A DNA stretch of 64,000 nt from Bradyrhizobium sp. CB1650 (GCF_029761915.1 NZ_CP121695.1:8461501-8525500); one strand, 5' to 3'; numbered from the stretch's first letter, positions 11,307-20,678 are shown. Notes: generated by a model not told the origin, from the letters alone. Numbers and translations: made by a program.

Positions 11307-11720
11307 TTATCCAAACAATGCGCAGACAGTTTGTCTTTCTACCGATCTGAACTCTTTCGCGGCATCCGTTTTCAACCAGCTCTCATAGCGACCGCTCAAG
11401 CGGTGAAATTCTGGAGCAAACGCCTTGACGCCCCCAAGGGCATCGATCGCTGGCGCCAACGCATCCCACATTAGTTTTACCGGAGTGCACCTAAAAAATG
11501 TCGCTTGCTGCCCTGAGCTAAGGCTAGCCGCCATTATAGAAATTCTTTCCCACGTTCCTATTAATAGGAGCACTGCTGCGCGATCTTCTGTGTCGGCTCC
11601 AGCAGCAGCCATTGCGGCCGCCCCAGATCGCCGTCGTATAGCCTCAGCTGTTTGATACGGGGGATTTAAACGAAGCTGAGTTACAGTGGTGGCAAAGGCT
11701 TCGTAGTCCTTCACTGGCAT
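11307..11720 (-). CDS. Hypothetical protein, possibly DUF4760-like
   Basis: A 137-residue soluble helical protein from ATG 11720 with GGGAGG just upstream (minus strand GGGAGGTTTCC). The pattern in the second half, WERISIMAASLSSG followed by a Trp-containing block (MWDALAPAIDALGG) and FAPEFHRLSGRYESWL, recalls DUF4760 proteins, but I am not certain. It lies 39 bases downstream of the large cyclase/ATPase stop on the same strand and may be co-transcribed with it. AT-rich like its neighbours. Confidence 0.5.
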   Translation of the reverse strand: MPVKDYEAFATTVTQLRLNPPYQTAEAIRRRSGAAAMAAAGADTEDRAAVLLLIGTWERISIMAASLSSGQQATFFRCTPVKLMWDALAPAIDALGGVKAFAPEFHRLSGRYESWLKTDAAKEFRSVERQTVCALFG

Positions 11721-11759
11721 TGGAAACCTCCCATAAACAATCGAGAGAAAGACGGTAAG

Positions 11760-14700
11760 CTATCTCGCAAGAGATGATAAGTCCATGCTTCGTCTCGCAC
11801 CCAGCTCGGCCGCCATTCGGTTAAGCCACAATGTCATATCCATATCCTGAAAGAGGGTTGTAGCTGCGACCGCATGTTCTTCGAAACGCGGGTCCTCTTT
11901 GCTGTAGTATAGCCTAGCAAGCCCGGAGTGGCAGTGTGCCTCAAGCGGACGCATGCCAAGCTCCTGCGCCATACGCAGGGCGGCACTTAAATGTTTCTCG
12001 CCTTCAGCTGGATCGTCTTGGCATCGAACTTCGCCCAGGAGACGCAGCGCGTAAGCTTCGTGTCCACGCTCCGAATGGTCTTGCGCTAGTTTGAGTGACC
12101 AGGCAGCCGCCGCGGCGGCCGCCTCAATTCGGCCCGACGCAAGATACGCTTCGCCCAAATAGGCGACACGAAGGGAGTGTCGAGCGACAAACGTGGTCGA
12201 TATAGTTTCCGTTGTTGTTTGTTCGAGTAGTGGTAGACCTTCATCGACACGGCCGACAAGTGTAAGTGCATAGCCTAGGTACGATGCTCCATACGCGAAC
12301 GCGACTGGGATTTGAGCAAACTGGCCAAGATTCAGGGCGCGTTCAAGCGTCGCAATAGCTCGAGTTAGATCACCTTTCCGAAGAAGCAGATAACCGATTC
12401 CTAAGTTCGCATAGACCTTACTAAATTGGTGATCCTCGGCGTCCGCCAGTTGGGCACCTTCTTCGCCGACTAGGATACCAGTGCGAAAGTCACCCAGTTC
12501 GGCGAAACAATACGCCAAGAAAGCACGAGAAAAGACAGACGGCAGCCCAAATAAACCAAAACGTTCGTGAACCAATTCTTCGCCGATATTATCCACGTTC
12601 CACTGCAAGAACTCTATAGCTTGTCGATATTGGCCCAACGCGTGATAGAGCAAGCCCATGGGAATGTTAGTAACAACTTGCATTCGCATATCACCGATGG
12701 ACCGGCCGATCGCAAGGGACCTCTCTCCACTCTCTGCAGCAGATTGAGGATTTCCCAACATTCGGAAGTGTTCTGTTAGATAAGCAGAGACCCAACCGAG
12801 GCGGGACTGATCGCCAAGCCGGCGGGCCAATTCTTCGGCTTCATCTAGGTACCCGCCGATCTGACCGAGATCCCCTAGGGGTTGAAGCGCGTTACGGATA
12901 TCAAACCGGATGTCCACGGACTGCTGAAGGAAATCACGATTCTCGGGAAGATGTTTTAATGCCTCTAATGCCTGCTTGAACCGTACTGTGGCCTCTCGAT
13001 TTGCACGACGTTCTACAGCTCTAGCTCCCGCTTCCCGAAGATATTTGAGCGCCTTCGGCCACACCTGTCCGAGAAAGGCGTGCTGGGCGAGACGCTCCAC
13101 ATGCTCCGACAGGCGCTCGGAATAAAGCCTTTCCATGGAGTCCGCGACATCCGAATGAATCTCACAGCGACGTTCCTTGGTAAGGCTTTCGTAAGTAACC
13201 TCATGCGTTAGAGCGTGCTTGAACGTGAATTCGAGTTCAGGAAAGAGCTTTGTTTCGTAAAGAAACTCTCCGGCCTGAAGTTCTGCGAGTCTGCTGCGAA
13301 GTTCTTGCTCTGAGAGTTTCGTAACAATCGTAAGCAAATCAAATGGCACGTCCTTGCCTACTACTGCTGCCTCTTGCAGCAAACTTTTTAGCTCTGGCGC
13401 CAATCGATCGATGCGAGATGATATAACGGCTTGAACGTGCGGTGGCACTTGGAGATCGGAAAACGGCTTAAGTAAGCGATAGTGTCCACGCTCGCCACCG
13501 AGCACTCCTGTCTCTACTAACATCCGCACGATTTCTTCGAGAAAAAACGGATTACCTTCAGCGCGATCAATCAATGGTCGCCTTACATTGAGAAGTGCAG
13601 GCTCGCTACCCAACACGGCTTCCAACAACTGTTCCATTGCCTGGCTGGGAAACGGTCTTAGATCGATCTCCCGATAATGCGATCGCAATCGCCAATCATC
13701 CTGGTAATCGGGACGATAGCTTACCAAAAGCAATATGCGTTCGTCTGTTAAAACTTCTACCAAGGAGTCGATTAGGCCTATTGATAGTAAGTCATTCCAG
13801 TGAAGGTCCTCAAACAAAAGGATGAGTGGCTTAACCCGGCTCTCTCTAACCATGAGTCGCCGGAAGCCTAGCGTGATTTCGCGTCGTCGCTGAACTGGAT
13901 CAAGAGTCGCGAACGGGTGATTTTTCGGCAGCACTTCTAGGAGATCGAGCACCGCTGGAATGGCCTCTTGAAGCGACTGATCTAATCCGATTACTTTGCC
14001 GGTCACCTTCTCTCGAATGGTCTGGAAATCCTCTCGCGGATCTATATTAAAGTAATCTTTGAGAAAACCGATAATCGGCAGATACGGTGTGGCGCGCCCA
14101 TAAGAAACCGTGTTTGTTGCAAGTACCTGCCAACCCTGGACATGACGGGAGTGGGTAAATTCATGAAGCAGCCGTGACTTGCCGACCCCGGCTTCGCCCA
14201 CTACTGCTACGATTTGGCCACGGTTTTTGGACGTGAGCTCAAGAGCGTTTCGCAGCGCCTGCATTTCAGAGCTGCGCCCGACGAACTGGGTGAGACCACG
14301 TGCGGCCGCAGCCTGCAATCGAGTGCGTACCGGTCCAGTTCCTGTAAGCTCATACACGTGGACAGGAGAATTGATTCCCTTGACCGGCACAAATCCCATC
14401 GACTTAGACTCAATATAGCCATCGGCGAGCTGAGCCACATCCGCGGTGATTAGAATAGAGCCAGGCGTAGCTATCTGCTCCATTCGAGCGGCCAAATGTG
14501 CAGTTTGACCAACCGCAGTGTAGTCGATACTCAGGTCGCTTCTAATCGCGCGCACTATAACTTCTCCGGAATTAAGACCAATCCGGACCAGCACCTGGAA
14601 TCCCTCTCTACGTCGAAGCTCTTCTGAATATTTCCTTATGCTTTCCTGCATCAAAAGTGCCGCATAGCACGCACGGACTACATGATCTTCGTGTGCGACT

Positions 14701-15125
14701 GGCGCACCAAACAGCGCCATTATCCCGTCCCCCATAAAATGGCTAACCGTTCCCTCGTAGCGATGGACGGCGCCTATCATGAGCTCTAGGACTCCGTCGA
14801 GCAATCGTCTCCCATCTTCCGGATCACGATCTACAATAAGCTCAAGTGAGCCCTTGATGTCGGCGAACAGAACAGTTACTCGTTTACGCTCAGCCGCGAG
14901 AAAGTGCTTCGATGACCGTATCTTCTCGGCTAAGTACCTTGGCGTAAATTCGCTTAGAGACGGACTCTTGGAGCTCTCCAGAGGACCGCCACACCTCTTG
15001 CAAAATTTGTACGCGATAGCATTGCCCGCGCCACAGTGGGAGCAAATAACTTCGAGCTTTGTCCCGCACTCTGGACAGAACGCTGCGTCAGCAGGCACTT
15101 GATGTCGACAGCGTTCGCACAGCAT
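11760..15125 (-). CDS. Adenylate/guanylate cyclase-ATPase-TPR protein
   Basis: A 1121-residue multidomain protein. Residues 1-50 hold two zinc ribbons (CERC...CPEC and CSHC...CKRC). Residues 80-275 form a class III nucleotide cyclase domain with both metal-binding Asp (LFADIKGS, Asp 89; MGDGIMALFG, Asp 133). From about 285 comes a STAND/AAA-type ATPase with Walker A GEAGVGKSR and Walker B LILLFEDLHW. From about 700 to the end are TPR-like helical repeats. Such proteins are thought to couple a sensed partner, through the ATPase and TPR parts, to cyclic nucleotide synthesis or merely to use the cyclase fold for regulation. Soluble, no signal peptide. AT-rich compared with the flanks. Named by domain; the signal is unknown. 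Confidence 0.85.
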   Translation of the reverse strand: MLCERCRHQVPADAAFCPECGTKLEVICSHCGAGNAIAYKFCKRCGGPLESSKSPSLSEFTPRYLAEKIRSSKHFLAAERKRVTVLFADIKGSLELIVDRDPEDGRRLLDGVLELMIGAVHRYEGTVSHFMGDGIMALFGAPVAHEDHVVRACYAALLMQESIRKYSEELRRREGFQVLVRIGLNSGEVIVRAIRSDLSIDYTAVGQTAHLAARMEQIATPGSILITADVAQLADGYIESKSMGFVPVKGINSPVHVYELTGTGPVRTRLQAAAARGLTQFVGRSSEMQALRNALELTSKNRGQIVAVVGEAGVGKSRLLHEFTHSRHVQGWQVLATNTVSYGRATPYLPIIGFLKDYFNIDPREDFQTIREKVTGKVIGLDQSLQEAIPAVLDLLEVLPKNHPFATLDPVQRRREITLGFRRLMVRESRVKPLILLFEDLHWNDLLSIGLIDSLVEVLTDERILLLVSYRPDYQDDWRLRSHYREIDLRPFPSQAMEQLLEAVLGSEPALLNVRRPLIDRAEGNPFFLEEIVRMLVETGVLGGERGHYRLLKPFSDLQVPPHVQAVISSRIDRLAPELKSLLQEAAVVGKDVPFDLLTIVTKLSEQELRSRLAELQAGEFLYETKLFPELEFTFKHALTHEVTYESLTKERRCEIHSDVADSMERLYSERLSEHVERLAQHAFLGQVWPKALKYLREAGARAVERRANREATVRFKQALEALKHLPENRDFLQQSVDIRFDIRNALQPLGDLGQIGGYLDEAEELARRLGDQSRLGWVSAYLTEHFRMLGNPQSAAESGERSLAIGRSIGDMRMQVVTNIPMGLLYHALGQYRQAIEFLQWNVDNIGEELVHERFGLFGLPSVFSRAFLAYCFAELGDFRTGILVGEEGAQLADAEDHQFSKVYANLGIGYLLLRKGDLTRAIATLERALNLGQFAQIPVAFAYGASYLGYALTLVGRVDEGLPLLEQTTTETISTTFVARHSLRVAYLGEAYLASGRIEAAAAAAAWSLKLAQDHSERGHEAYALRLLGEVRCQDDPAEGEKHLSAALRMAQELGMRPLEAHCHSGLARLYYSKEDPRFEEHAVAATTLFQDMDMTLWLNRMAAELGARRSMDLSSLAR

Positions 15126-15518
15126 GACCCGATTATCTCCGTGCCTGCCTGAGGCCCTTGCAATCTTCGTCGCGCCATTCTGTCCTCATTCTACCACTGA
15201 ACGCGCCTCTTCGTACACCTCTGGATGTGGCGCGCATTAATACTGCGCGAGGGCAGGCTCGACGCCGCGCCCTCTCCGGACGCATCGGTCGGAGAAGGAA
15301 TGCTTCTGGCTCGGCCAAAAACGTTTCACATCCTGACCAGACTCGTCGAACTTAGGTCGAGAATGGGTGCGCATTCGGTGACCGCCCCTGATAGGTTCGT
15401 CTTGATCGGATTTAGCGGACTGCGCTCAAGCCGAGTGAGCGACGTTCTGAGGATGCTAGTTTCCAAGGCAGAAGTTCATGAATACGCCTGGCGGGGGTGA
15501 TCCGGCAGGCGTATTGCC
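15126..15518. other. Intergenic, no gene recognised
   Basis: 393 bases at the border of the AT-rich island. Short overlapping frames on both strands, none with a family match or ribosome site. Confidence 0.35.
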
Positions 15519-15778
15519 GTGACAAACGAACGCCCTTTCGCCGACCCGGAAGCCGCAGCCCGCAAGCTGGTCGAGCTCGCCAAAGAGCATCGAGTCCGTC
15601 CAAGACGACCGCGTCCACATCGAGAAGATCAACGCGCCATTCCTCTATACGCTCAAGGGCAGCGGAGCGGAGTTCGGCGCCGGCATCGAGCATGCCATCG
15701 ACAATGGTTGGCTCGAAGCTACACGAGAGCGGGACCTATGTGCGACTGCTAGACGGCGGAAAGAACCTGCTGGCATAG
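15519..15778 (+). pseudogene. Frameshifted small conserved gene
   Basis: Begins MTNERPFADPEAAARKLVELAKE, then shifts frame. The continuation is readable in another frame as QDDRVHIEKINAPFLYTLKG and SGAEFGAGIEHAIDNGW, and finally LHESGTYVRLL...GKNLLA to a stop at 15778. Together these match the plan of a roughly 85-residue Bradyrhizobium hypothetical protein. At least two small indels are needed. No function is known. Confidence 0.55.
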
Positions 15779-15928
15779 GAACCTATCGCTCCCGGCTACG
15801 CTTTCCTTTCGCCGGCATCGCCGCCAATCGCCGGCTGGAATGGCGGCCTCGGCTCCGTCCCCCTGTGCCGGGGCCGCTCCCTACCTCAGGGATTCGTAAA
15901 TTCCTCCACGAGCCCCTATCTCCCGTCC

Positions 15929-16518
15929 ATGCGTATGGCGTACGAGCTCTGTCTGGCGACCGCCGGCAAACGGGTCCCCGACGGACCGGATTGGATCCAC
16001 GAAGTAAAGCACGACGGCTACCGGATGCTGGTCATCCGGGAGGACAAGCGCGTGCGCCTGCTGTCCCGCAACGGCAGCGATTGGACCAAGCGCTACCCCT
16101 GGATTGCCGAGGCGGCGCTGAAGAACCGCCAGAAGCGTTTCGTCATTGACGGCGAAGCGGTGATCCTCGGCGTCGACGGCATCTCGGATTTCAACGCGCT
16201 GCACCCCCGCAAGCACGACCACGAAGTGCAGCGCTACGCCTTCGATATCCTCGCCATGGGCGGCGACGATCTGCGGCCCCTGCCGCTCCACATGCGCAAG
16301 GCCAACTTGGAACAGCTATTGGCTGCCGGCCGGACGGGATCACCGTGGCACCGTTCGAGCGCGGTGAGATCGGCCCAGATCTATTCCGGGCGGCCTGTCG
16401 CATGGGTCTCGAGGGTCTGGTTTCCAAGCATTGCGATCGGCCTTACCGTGGCGGCCGGCAGAAGCACTGGATCAAGGTGAAGAACCGGAGCCATTCGGCT
16501 ATGGGGCGCGAACTCTGA
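15929..16518 (+). pseudogene. ATP-dependent DNA ligase, frameshifted
   Basis: A third ligase type in the window, distinct in sequence from the copies at 776 and 5366. It starts RMAYELCLAT, with motif I EVKHDGYR, then FVIDGEAVILG and YAFDILAMGGDDLRPLPL. The frame breaks near 16320-16335; the rest is readable in another frame as DGITVAPFERGEIGPDLF, MGLEGLVSKHCDRPY and HWIKVKNRSHSAMGREL to TGA at 16516. One indel explains it. The predicted intact protein would be about 196 residues, an adenylation domain without OB fold. Confidence 0.75.
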
Positions 16519-16574
16519 CTTTTGAGGGAAAGCCCCAAGGACTGGCAGCCGCGATCTGAAGCGAGGTGGCGGGA

Positions 16575-16871
16575 CTAAGCAGCCCGACCCTTGCCACGGC
16601 CTCTAGTTCTTCTCCGTTCCGCCGCTCTAACCTTCCGCTTGGCCTTGGCCCCAACCCGGCCAAATGCTTGCTCGAAGGTTTCGGTCCGCTTCGTCGGGAG
16701 ACGGCTCGCCAAGTCGGGCATGAACCTCTCGACGAGATCCCGCGTATTCTCGTCGATCCATTCGATACCATCAAAGGAAGCAATCTGGTCATGGAGCGCC
16801 CGGAAATCGTCGTCCGTCATGGGCATACCATCGGGGCGGAGCGGTGCTCGCTTAGGCTTGATGCGTTTCAT
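16575..16871 (-). CDS. Small basic conserved hypothetical protein
   Basis: A 98-residue protein, starting MKRIKPKRAPLRPDGMPMTD and ending in an Arg/Lys-rich tail (RKVRAAERRRTRGRGKGR). The middle holds an acidic helical part (DDDFRALHDQIASFDGIEWID). Composition suggests nucleic acid contact, but no fold is recognised. It lies just downstream of the broken ligase, on the opposite strand. Confidence 0.5.
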   Translation of the reverse strand: MKRIKPKRAPLRPDGMPMTDDDFRALHDQIASFDGIEWIDENTRDLVERFMPDLASRLPTKRTETFEQAFGRVGAKAKRKVRAAERRRTRGRGKGRAA

Positions 16872-17036
16872 GGCGATCGAACTCCGCGAAGTAGACTATC
16901 AGTATTTCCCGACCAGTTCCTACCCTGCCGCCAGTAACAAGGATCGATGGGCCGCACTGATTAGGAACATGCGTGTCACTGACCTGATTGGGAAGAAGCA
17001 CGGCGTCAAGGCCGCGCTTTGCCCAGGAGGGGGACG

Positions 17037-17279
17037 GTGTCGAGATCGCTGGTTTCGAAGGACGATCTTGAGCGTATTGCGCTGCAGGAGATCCGCAGCT
17101 TTCCCGGCACCGAAAACGTCCTCTCCGTCGAAATTGAGTTTGAGCGAAGTGACCGTCCCGGCATGAGCTGGCGGCTGCATGTCTTGGCGCAGGAGGGCTG
17201 CGATCTCGCTCGTGTGCAGTATGCCGCAAAGACGACGACCGATCGGCTGAAGCATCGCTATGAGGTTCGTTTGAACTAG
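17037..17279 (+). CDS. Small conserved hypothetical protein
   Basis: An 80-residue protein from GTG 17037, chosen because AGGAGGGGG lies 5-8 bases before it. Sequence features: SKDDLERIALQEIRS, a beta-rich centre (VLSVEIEFERSDRPG, WRLHVLAQEG) and the C-terminal RLKHRYEVRLN. The last dozen codons of a close paralogue survive at 20643-20678. Found widely in Bradyrhizobium as an unknown. A possible terminator follows at 17300-17331. Confidence 0.65.
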   Translation: MSRSLVSKDDLERIALQEIRSFPGTENVLSVEIEFERSDRPGMSWRLHVLAQEGCDLARVQYAAKTTTDRLKHRYEVRLN

Positions 17280-17299
17280 CTTCCCGCGGGCGCGCACGG

Positions 17300-17331
17300 G
17301 GGCGCACACATCCGCGCCCTCGGATTTTTTT
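17300..17331 (+). terminator. Possible rho-independent terminator
   Basis: GGGCGC (17300-17305) and GCGCCC (17314-17319) can pair with an 8-base loop, followed after five bases by a run of seven T. The gap before the T run weakens the call. Confidence 0.45.
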
Positions 17332-17580
17332 CCTAGCTGACCAGCACCGCGATGGCGGCCATAAATCCAAGAACGAGCATCACGCCAGCCGCGAGGGCGA
17401 CAAGGTCGACAGACGGGTTGTGGAGGTGAAGGCGCATAATCGCCTCCTGCGTTACCCCGCATCAAGGCCCCGCCGCCATCAATAGGCAAGTGACGGGGGT
17501 GCGGCGACGGGACCTGCGGCTACGGGGAAATGCCGCAATAGGCAACGGTCTGATCGCCAGATCTGTTCCATTCACACAAC

Positions 17581-17630
17581 TTGCGAAACTTAGGCGAGGA
17601 AAAACGACGTGTTACACTTTGCGAAACTTA
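17581..17630 (+). repeat. Direct repeat upstream of serine recombinase
   Basis: TTGCGAAACTTA occurs at 17581-17592 and again at 17619-17630, 38 bases apart start to start, ending 22 bases before the recombinase start codon. The position fits recombinase binding sites (a res or inversion site, or an autoregulatory operator). Confidence 0.55.
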
Positions 17631-17652
17631 TTTGCAAAAGTGGATCGCGCAA

Positions 17653-18198
17653 ATGGCCATTCTCGGATATGCCAGAGTCAGCACCCAGGATCAGCACCTC
17701 ACCGGCCAAATTGAAGCCCTAACGGCGGCCGGCGCCACGACCATCTTCAAGGAGAAGATCAGCGGGGCCCGGGCCGATCGGCCGCAATTGGCGAAGCTGA
17801 TGGCGTCACTGAAGACTGGCGACGTGGTTCTGGTCACCAAGCTCGACCGACTCGGCCGCTCGACCCGCGAGCTCCTCGACCTGATCGAGCGCATCGGCAA
17901 GGCCGGCGCCACCTTCCGTAGCCTCGGCGACCCGTTGTGGGATACGTCTAGCTCGCAAGGTCGCTTGCTCTCGACGCTCCTGGCCGCGATCGCCGAGTTT
18001 GAGCGCGACCTGATCCGGGAGCGCACCGGTGAGGGTCGTAAGCGCGCCCAGGCCAAGGGGATCAAGTTCGGCCGGAAGCCGAAGCTGTCGGACTATCAGC
18101 GCGCCGAAGCCTTGAAGCGTCGAGCGGCCGGCGAGACGCTTGCCGAGATCGCGAAGAGCTACGCGGTCGACCTGTCGATGATCTCGCGCCTCCGTTGA
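17653..18198 (+). CDS. Serine recombinase (resolvase/invertase family)
   Basis: A 181-residue small serine recombinase. The catalytic Ser is in YARVSTQDQ (Ser 10), with the family blocks DVVLVTKLDRLGRSTREL, AEFERDLIRERTGEGRKRA and a C-terminal helix-turn-helix (LAEIAKSYAVDLSMISRL). Length and order match intact members, so it should be able to invert or resolve DNA. I start at ATG 17653 because the family begins directly at the catalytic core. Two direct repeats upstream may be its sites. The surrounding debris suggests it belonged to a plasmid, prophage or transposon. Confidence 0.85.
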   Translation: MAILGYARVSTQDQHLTGQIEALTAAGATTIFKEKISGARADRPQLAKLMASLKTGDVVLVTKLDRLGRSTRELLDLIERIGKAGATFRSLGDPLWDTSSSQGRLLSTLLAAIAEFERDLIRERTGEGRKRAQAKGIKFGRKPKLSDYQRAEALKRRAAGETLAEIAKSYAVDLSMISRLR

Positions 18199-18423
18199 TC
18201 AGGACGCCATCCGGAGAGCGTGTTCGCGAAAGCCTATGGCGGCTAGGCTCCAGCGGCTTTAACCTTGAGCCGTTCCTTAATTTCAGCGCGTCATTGCAAC
18301 TTGCATGCGATTTGCCCCGTCAATGATGCTTGCCGTCTGACGTTTGCCGCCAGAATTGCAAGGCCAGCAACGGGCCGCCGGCGATACTGGCTGGAAGAGC
18401 CGACGGCCCACCCTTGATCAGCT

Positions 18424-18638
18424 CTATTGCGCGGTACTACGACGATCGCCACCGCCGGCAGGCGCAAGGTCAAGCCAAGGCCAAGGCTGAGGGTCGCTAC
18501 AAAGGCCGCCCGGAGGATGCTGACCGCAACGGTGCTATCGCCCGCATGCTCGCCACCAAGCAGTCCTGGAGCACGATACAGGCCGCCACGGGCTGCTCGC
18601 GCGCCACGATCGCGAAGATCGCCAAGCGCGCCGCCTGA
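18424..18638 (+). pseudogene. C-terminal fragment of a second serine recombinase
   Basis: Contains only the end of a resolvase-type protein: RQAQGQAKAKAEGRYKGRPED followed by the helix-turn-helix SWSTIQAATGCSRATIAKIAKR. The catalytic core (YxRVS) is absent; upstream codons in the same frame do not look homologous. A truncated remnant. Confidence 0.65.
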
Positions 18639-19342
18639 TCTCATCGATCACTCTCGATGGGGCCGCCTCCGGGCGGCGCTGACCAGCAGCGCCACCGCGA
18701 AAACGACGATCGCGCCGATGTCGCCCGCGACTGTGAAGATCTCCATGACACCGACAGTCCCATCGGTTGACGACAATTGCATGAACGCTGCGCGATCCCG
18801 CGCGCGGGGTGACGGATTCCGTCACCCCCGGCTGTGCGCTGCCGCGCCTCGGCCGGGCTTCGACACCGGCTAGACGGACGGCCGCTGGCACGGCGTCTCG
18901 ACTATTTTTTGAAGACGATGACGCGCTTTGCCTTCTTCTGACGGAATTTCCTTGGCTCGGTCACAGCGGCAAAGAGGGTATCGTACGCCTGTACAATTGG
19001 CGCGCGTCCGCTGCTTGCCAGAAGAGCCTCGATATGGAGGCAAGTCGAATCCACCAGACCTGTGACGAACTGCACTGAACGACTGGTGCCATCCGGAGAG
19101 TGGTTGGAATGCGCGGTGGCGATCTCCGGTAACATGAGGGTTGCGGTTCAGGCTGCCAGGTCAGTTGGCTGATCAATGGGTTTTGGTGGCGAGCGTTGGC
19201 CAGCATCATCCGCGACATCAGCCGCAAGATCGAATGTCAGGCAGTGCTCGAGAAGCGGGCGACGATAGGACTGCCGCAACTTGACGCCCGTGCTTCCTCG
19301 CCAGGCGGTTGAGCCCCTTGATCGCCGCGCCGCCGGGGCCCA
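18639..19342. other. Region without a supported gene
   Basis: About 700 bases of debris. A 77-codon minus-strand frame (18902-19135) ends in a basic tail (RKFRQKKAKRVIVFKK) but lacks a ribosome site and any family match. A minus-strand frame over 19218-19440 reads through the 116-bp repeat described at 19343. Confidence 0.3.
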
Positions 19343-19458
19343 GCACGAGGAGCGCGACATCCCAAAGGCGCGCGCAGATGCCCTGGATGCCCCCGACAAG
19401 ACGAGGAAGCGTCGCCCCCGCCTCTACTCTTTTTTTGTAGGCGGTAAAATAGAGCATG
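19343..19458 (+). repeat. 116-bp repeat, copy 1
   Basis: From GCACGAGGAGCGCGACATCC to GGCGGTAAAATAGAGCATG. A second copy at 20522-20637 is about 85% identical by eye, including a run of seven T just before GGCGGTAAAATAGAG. Its right border coincides with the point at which a truncated RepA-like gene begins. Confidence 0.7.
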
Positions 19459-19958
19459 TCGTGACCCGCATGACCGAGGAAGAGGCTAAGCGCTTTAGCG
19501 TCATGCCCGAGGAACGGAGTCTCTACGTTCGGCTCGATAGCAGCAAGGTCAACATTGCCCCACCCTCGTATACGGCGACATGGTTCAAGCTCGTCAGCGT
19601 CCAGATCGGTAACGACGATACCGACTATCCCAAAGGCGACGAGGTCCAGACCATGGTGCGGTGATCGCCGCCGCGGACGTGGGAAGGCGTGTCCAGCGTC
19701 CAGCTCAATGCGGCGCTGACCGAGATCGAGGCCGGCATGCCGAACGGACAGCGCTATTCCGATGCCTCCAAGGCTAGTACCCGAGCTGCCTGGACGGTCG
19801 TTCAGCGCCACTGCCCAGACCGCACGGAGGTCCAATGCCGCGAGATCGTCCGCACCTGGGTCAGGAACGGAGTGCTCACCAACGAGGACTACAACGATCC
19901 GGTCGAGCGGAAGGCACGTAAGGGCCTCCGGCTAGACCCCGAAAAAAGGCCATCATGA
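19458..19958 (+). pseudogene. C-terminal fragment of a RepA-like AAA ATPase, with TGA
   Basis: The readable sequence (TRMTEEEAKRFSV, LDSSKVNIAPP, TWFKLVSVQIGND, YPKGDEVQTMVR) matches the C-terminal region of AAA-type RepA proteins of plasmids and integrated elements. TGA at 19662-19664 replaces an expected Trp; the same frame then continues (SPPRTWEGVSSVQLNAAL to the stop at 19958) through the C-terminal domain of such proteins. The ATPase core is missing, cut off at the 116-bp repeat. Iteron-like repeats follow directly. Confidence 0.6.
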
Positions 19959-19979
19959 GCTGCGCCATTGACCCGATTT

Positions 19980-20098
19980 CAATGGAGCACCAATGGCGCA
20001 ACTCAATCTGCTCCACCATTGAATTTTCCCCTAGTCAAAAAGCCAATGGCGCAAAGCGCTCCATTGGCGTCATTTTCAATGGCGCAGTGATGGCGCAA
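19980..20098. repeat. Iteron-like cluster of CAATGGCGCA repeats
   Basis: CAATGG(C/A)GCA-type units occur at 19980, 19991, 20044, 20077 and (ATGGCGCAA) 20090, with inverted copies CCATTG at 20016 and CCATTGGCG at 20061: seven in about 120 bases. They lie just downstream of the RepA-like fragment, as replication-origin iterons often do. They may also be a decayed cluster of another kind. Confidence 0.55.
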
Positions 20099-20521
20099 AC
20101 GGCGCCGACAGCGGCAGCGCTGCGCTATCGCTCCGCTCGCCTCGCGGCGCCTTCGGTAGGTCGTCGCGTGAGCTTACAAGCGAGCGCGTGGCGTCCAACC
20201 TGCTCACCTCACGCAAAAATCACACACTGCACCTCCAACTTTTTGGTGCTCGCCACGCTCCGCCTGGCCAGGCGCCCGCCGGAGCGCGGCTCCGGGTCGC
20301 CGTCACCGACTGGGATCGAACGCAACATACGCGCGACACGTATCAGTGAATTCCTGTAATTACGGGGATATATCGGAGACATTCGGATATTAAACCCAGC
20401 GCTCAACGGCAAACGCACCGCGAAAGTCGCCAGATCAACACGATCAGATGCGTGATTGATTAGTTCAGTTGCACTGGCATTTACTGAGATAAAAAAGCTG
20501 GGCTCAACACACCGGGGTTCT
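20099..20521. other. Region without a supported gene
   Basis: Sequence between the iteron-like cluster and repeat copy 2. No conserved coding region recognised on either strand. Confidence 0.35.
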
Positions 20522-20637
20522 GCACGAGGAGCGCGACATCCCAAAGGCGCCCAGACGCCCTGAATGCCCCCGACAAGACCAGGCATCCGCGTCGCCCCGC
20601 CCCTGCTCTCTTTTTTTAGGCGGTAAAATAGAGAATG
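20522..20637 (+). repeat. 116-bp repeat, copy 2
   Basis: Partner of 19343-19458. Here too the right border (GGCGGTAAAATAGAGAATG) abuts a gene truncated on its 5' side (20643-20678). Confidence 0.7.
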
Positions 20638-20642
20638 TTGTT

Positions 20643-20678
20643 CGGCTGAAGCATCGCTACCAGATCCGCTTGAACTAA
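20643..20678 (+). pseudogene. Last codons of a second copy of the 17037 gene
   Basis: Reads RLKHRYQIRLN and a TAA stop, matching the end of the protein at 17037-17279 (RLKHRYEVRLN and TAG) with clear nucleotide similarity. Everything upstream of this is replaced by the 116-bp repeat. Confidence 0.6.

Noticed and set aside
18902..19135. 77-codon minus-strand gene
   Set aside because: Basic C-terminus looks protein-like, but no ribosome site, no family and located in debris.
20099..20521. Prophage genes after the iteron-like cluster
   Set aside because: No recognisable phage protein in any frame.
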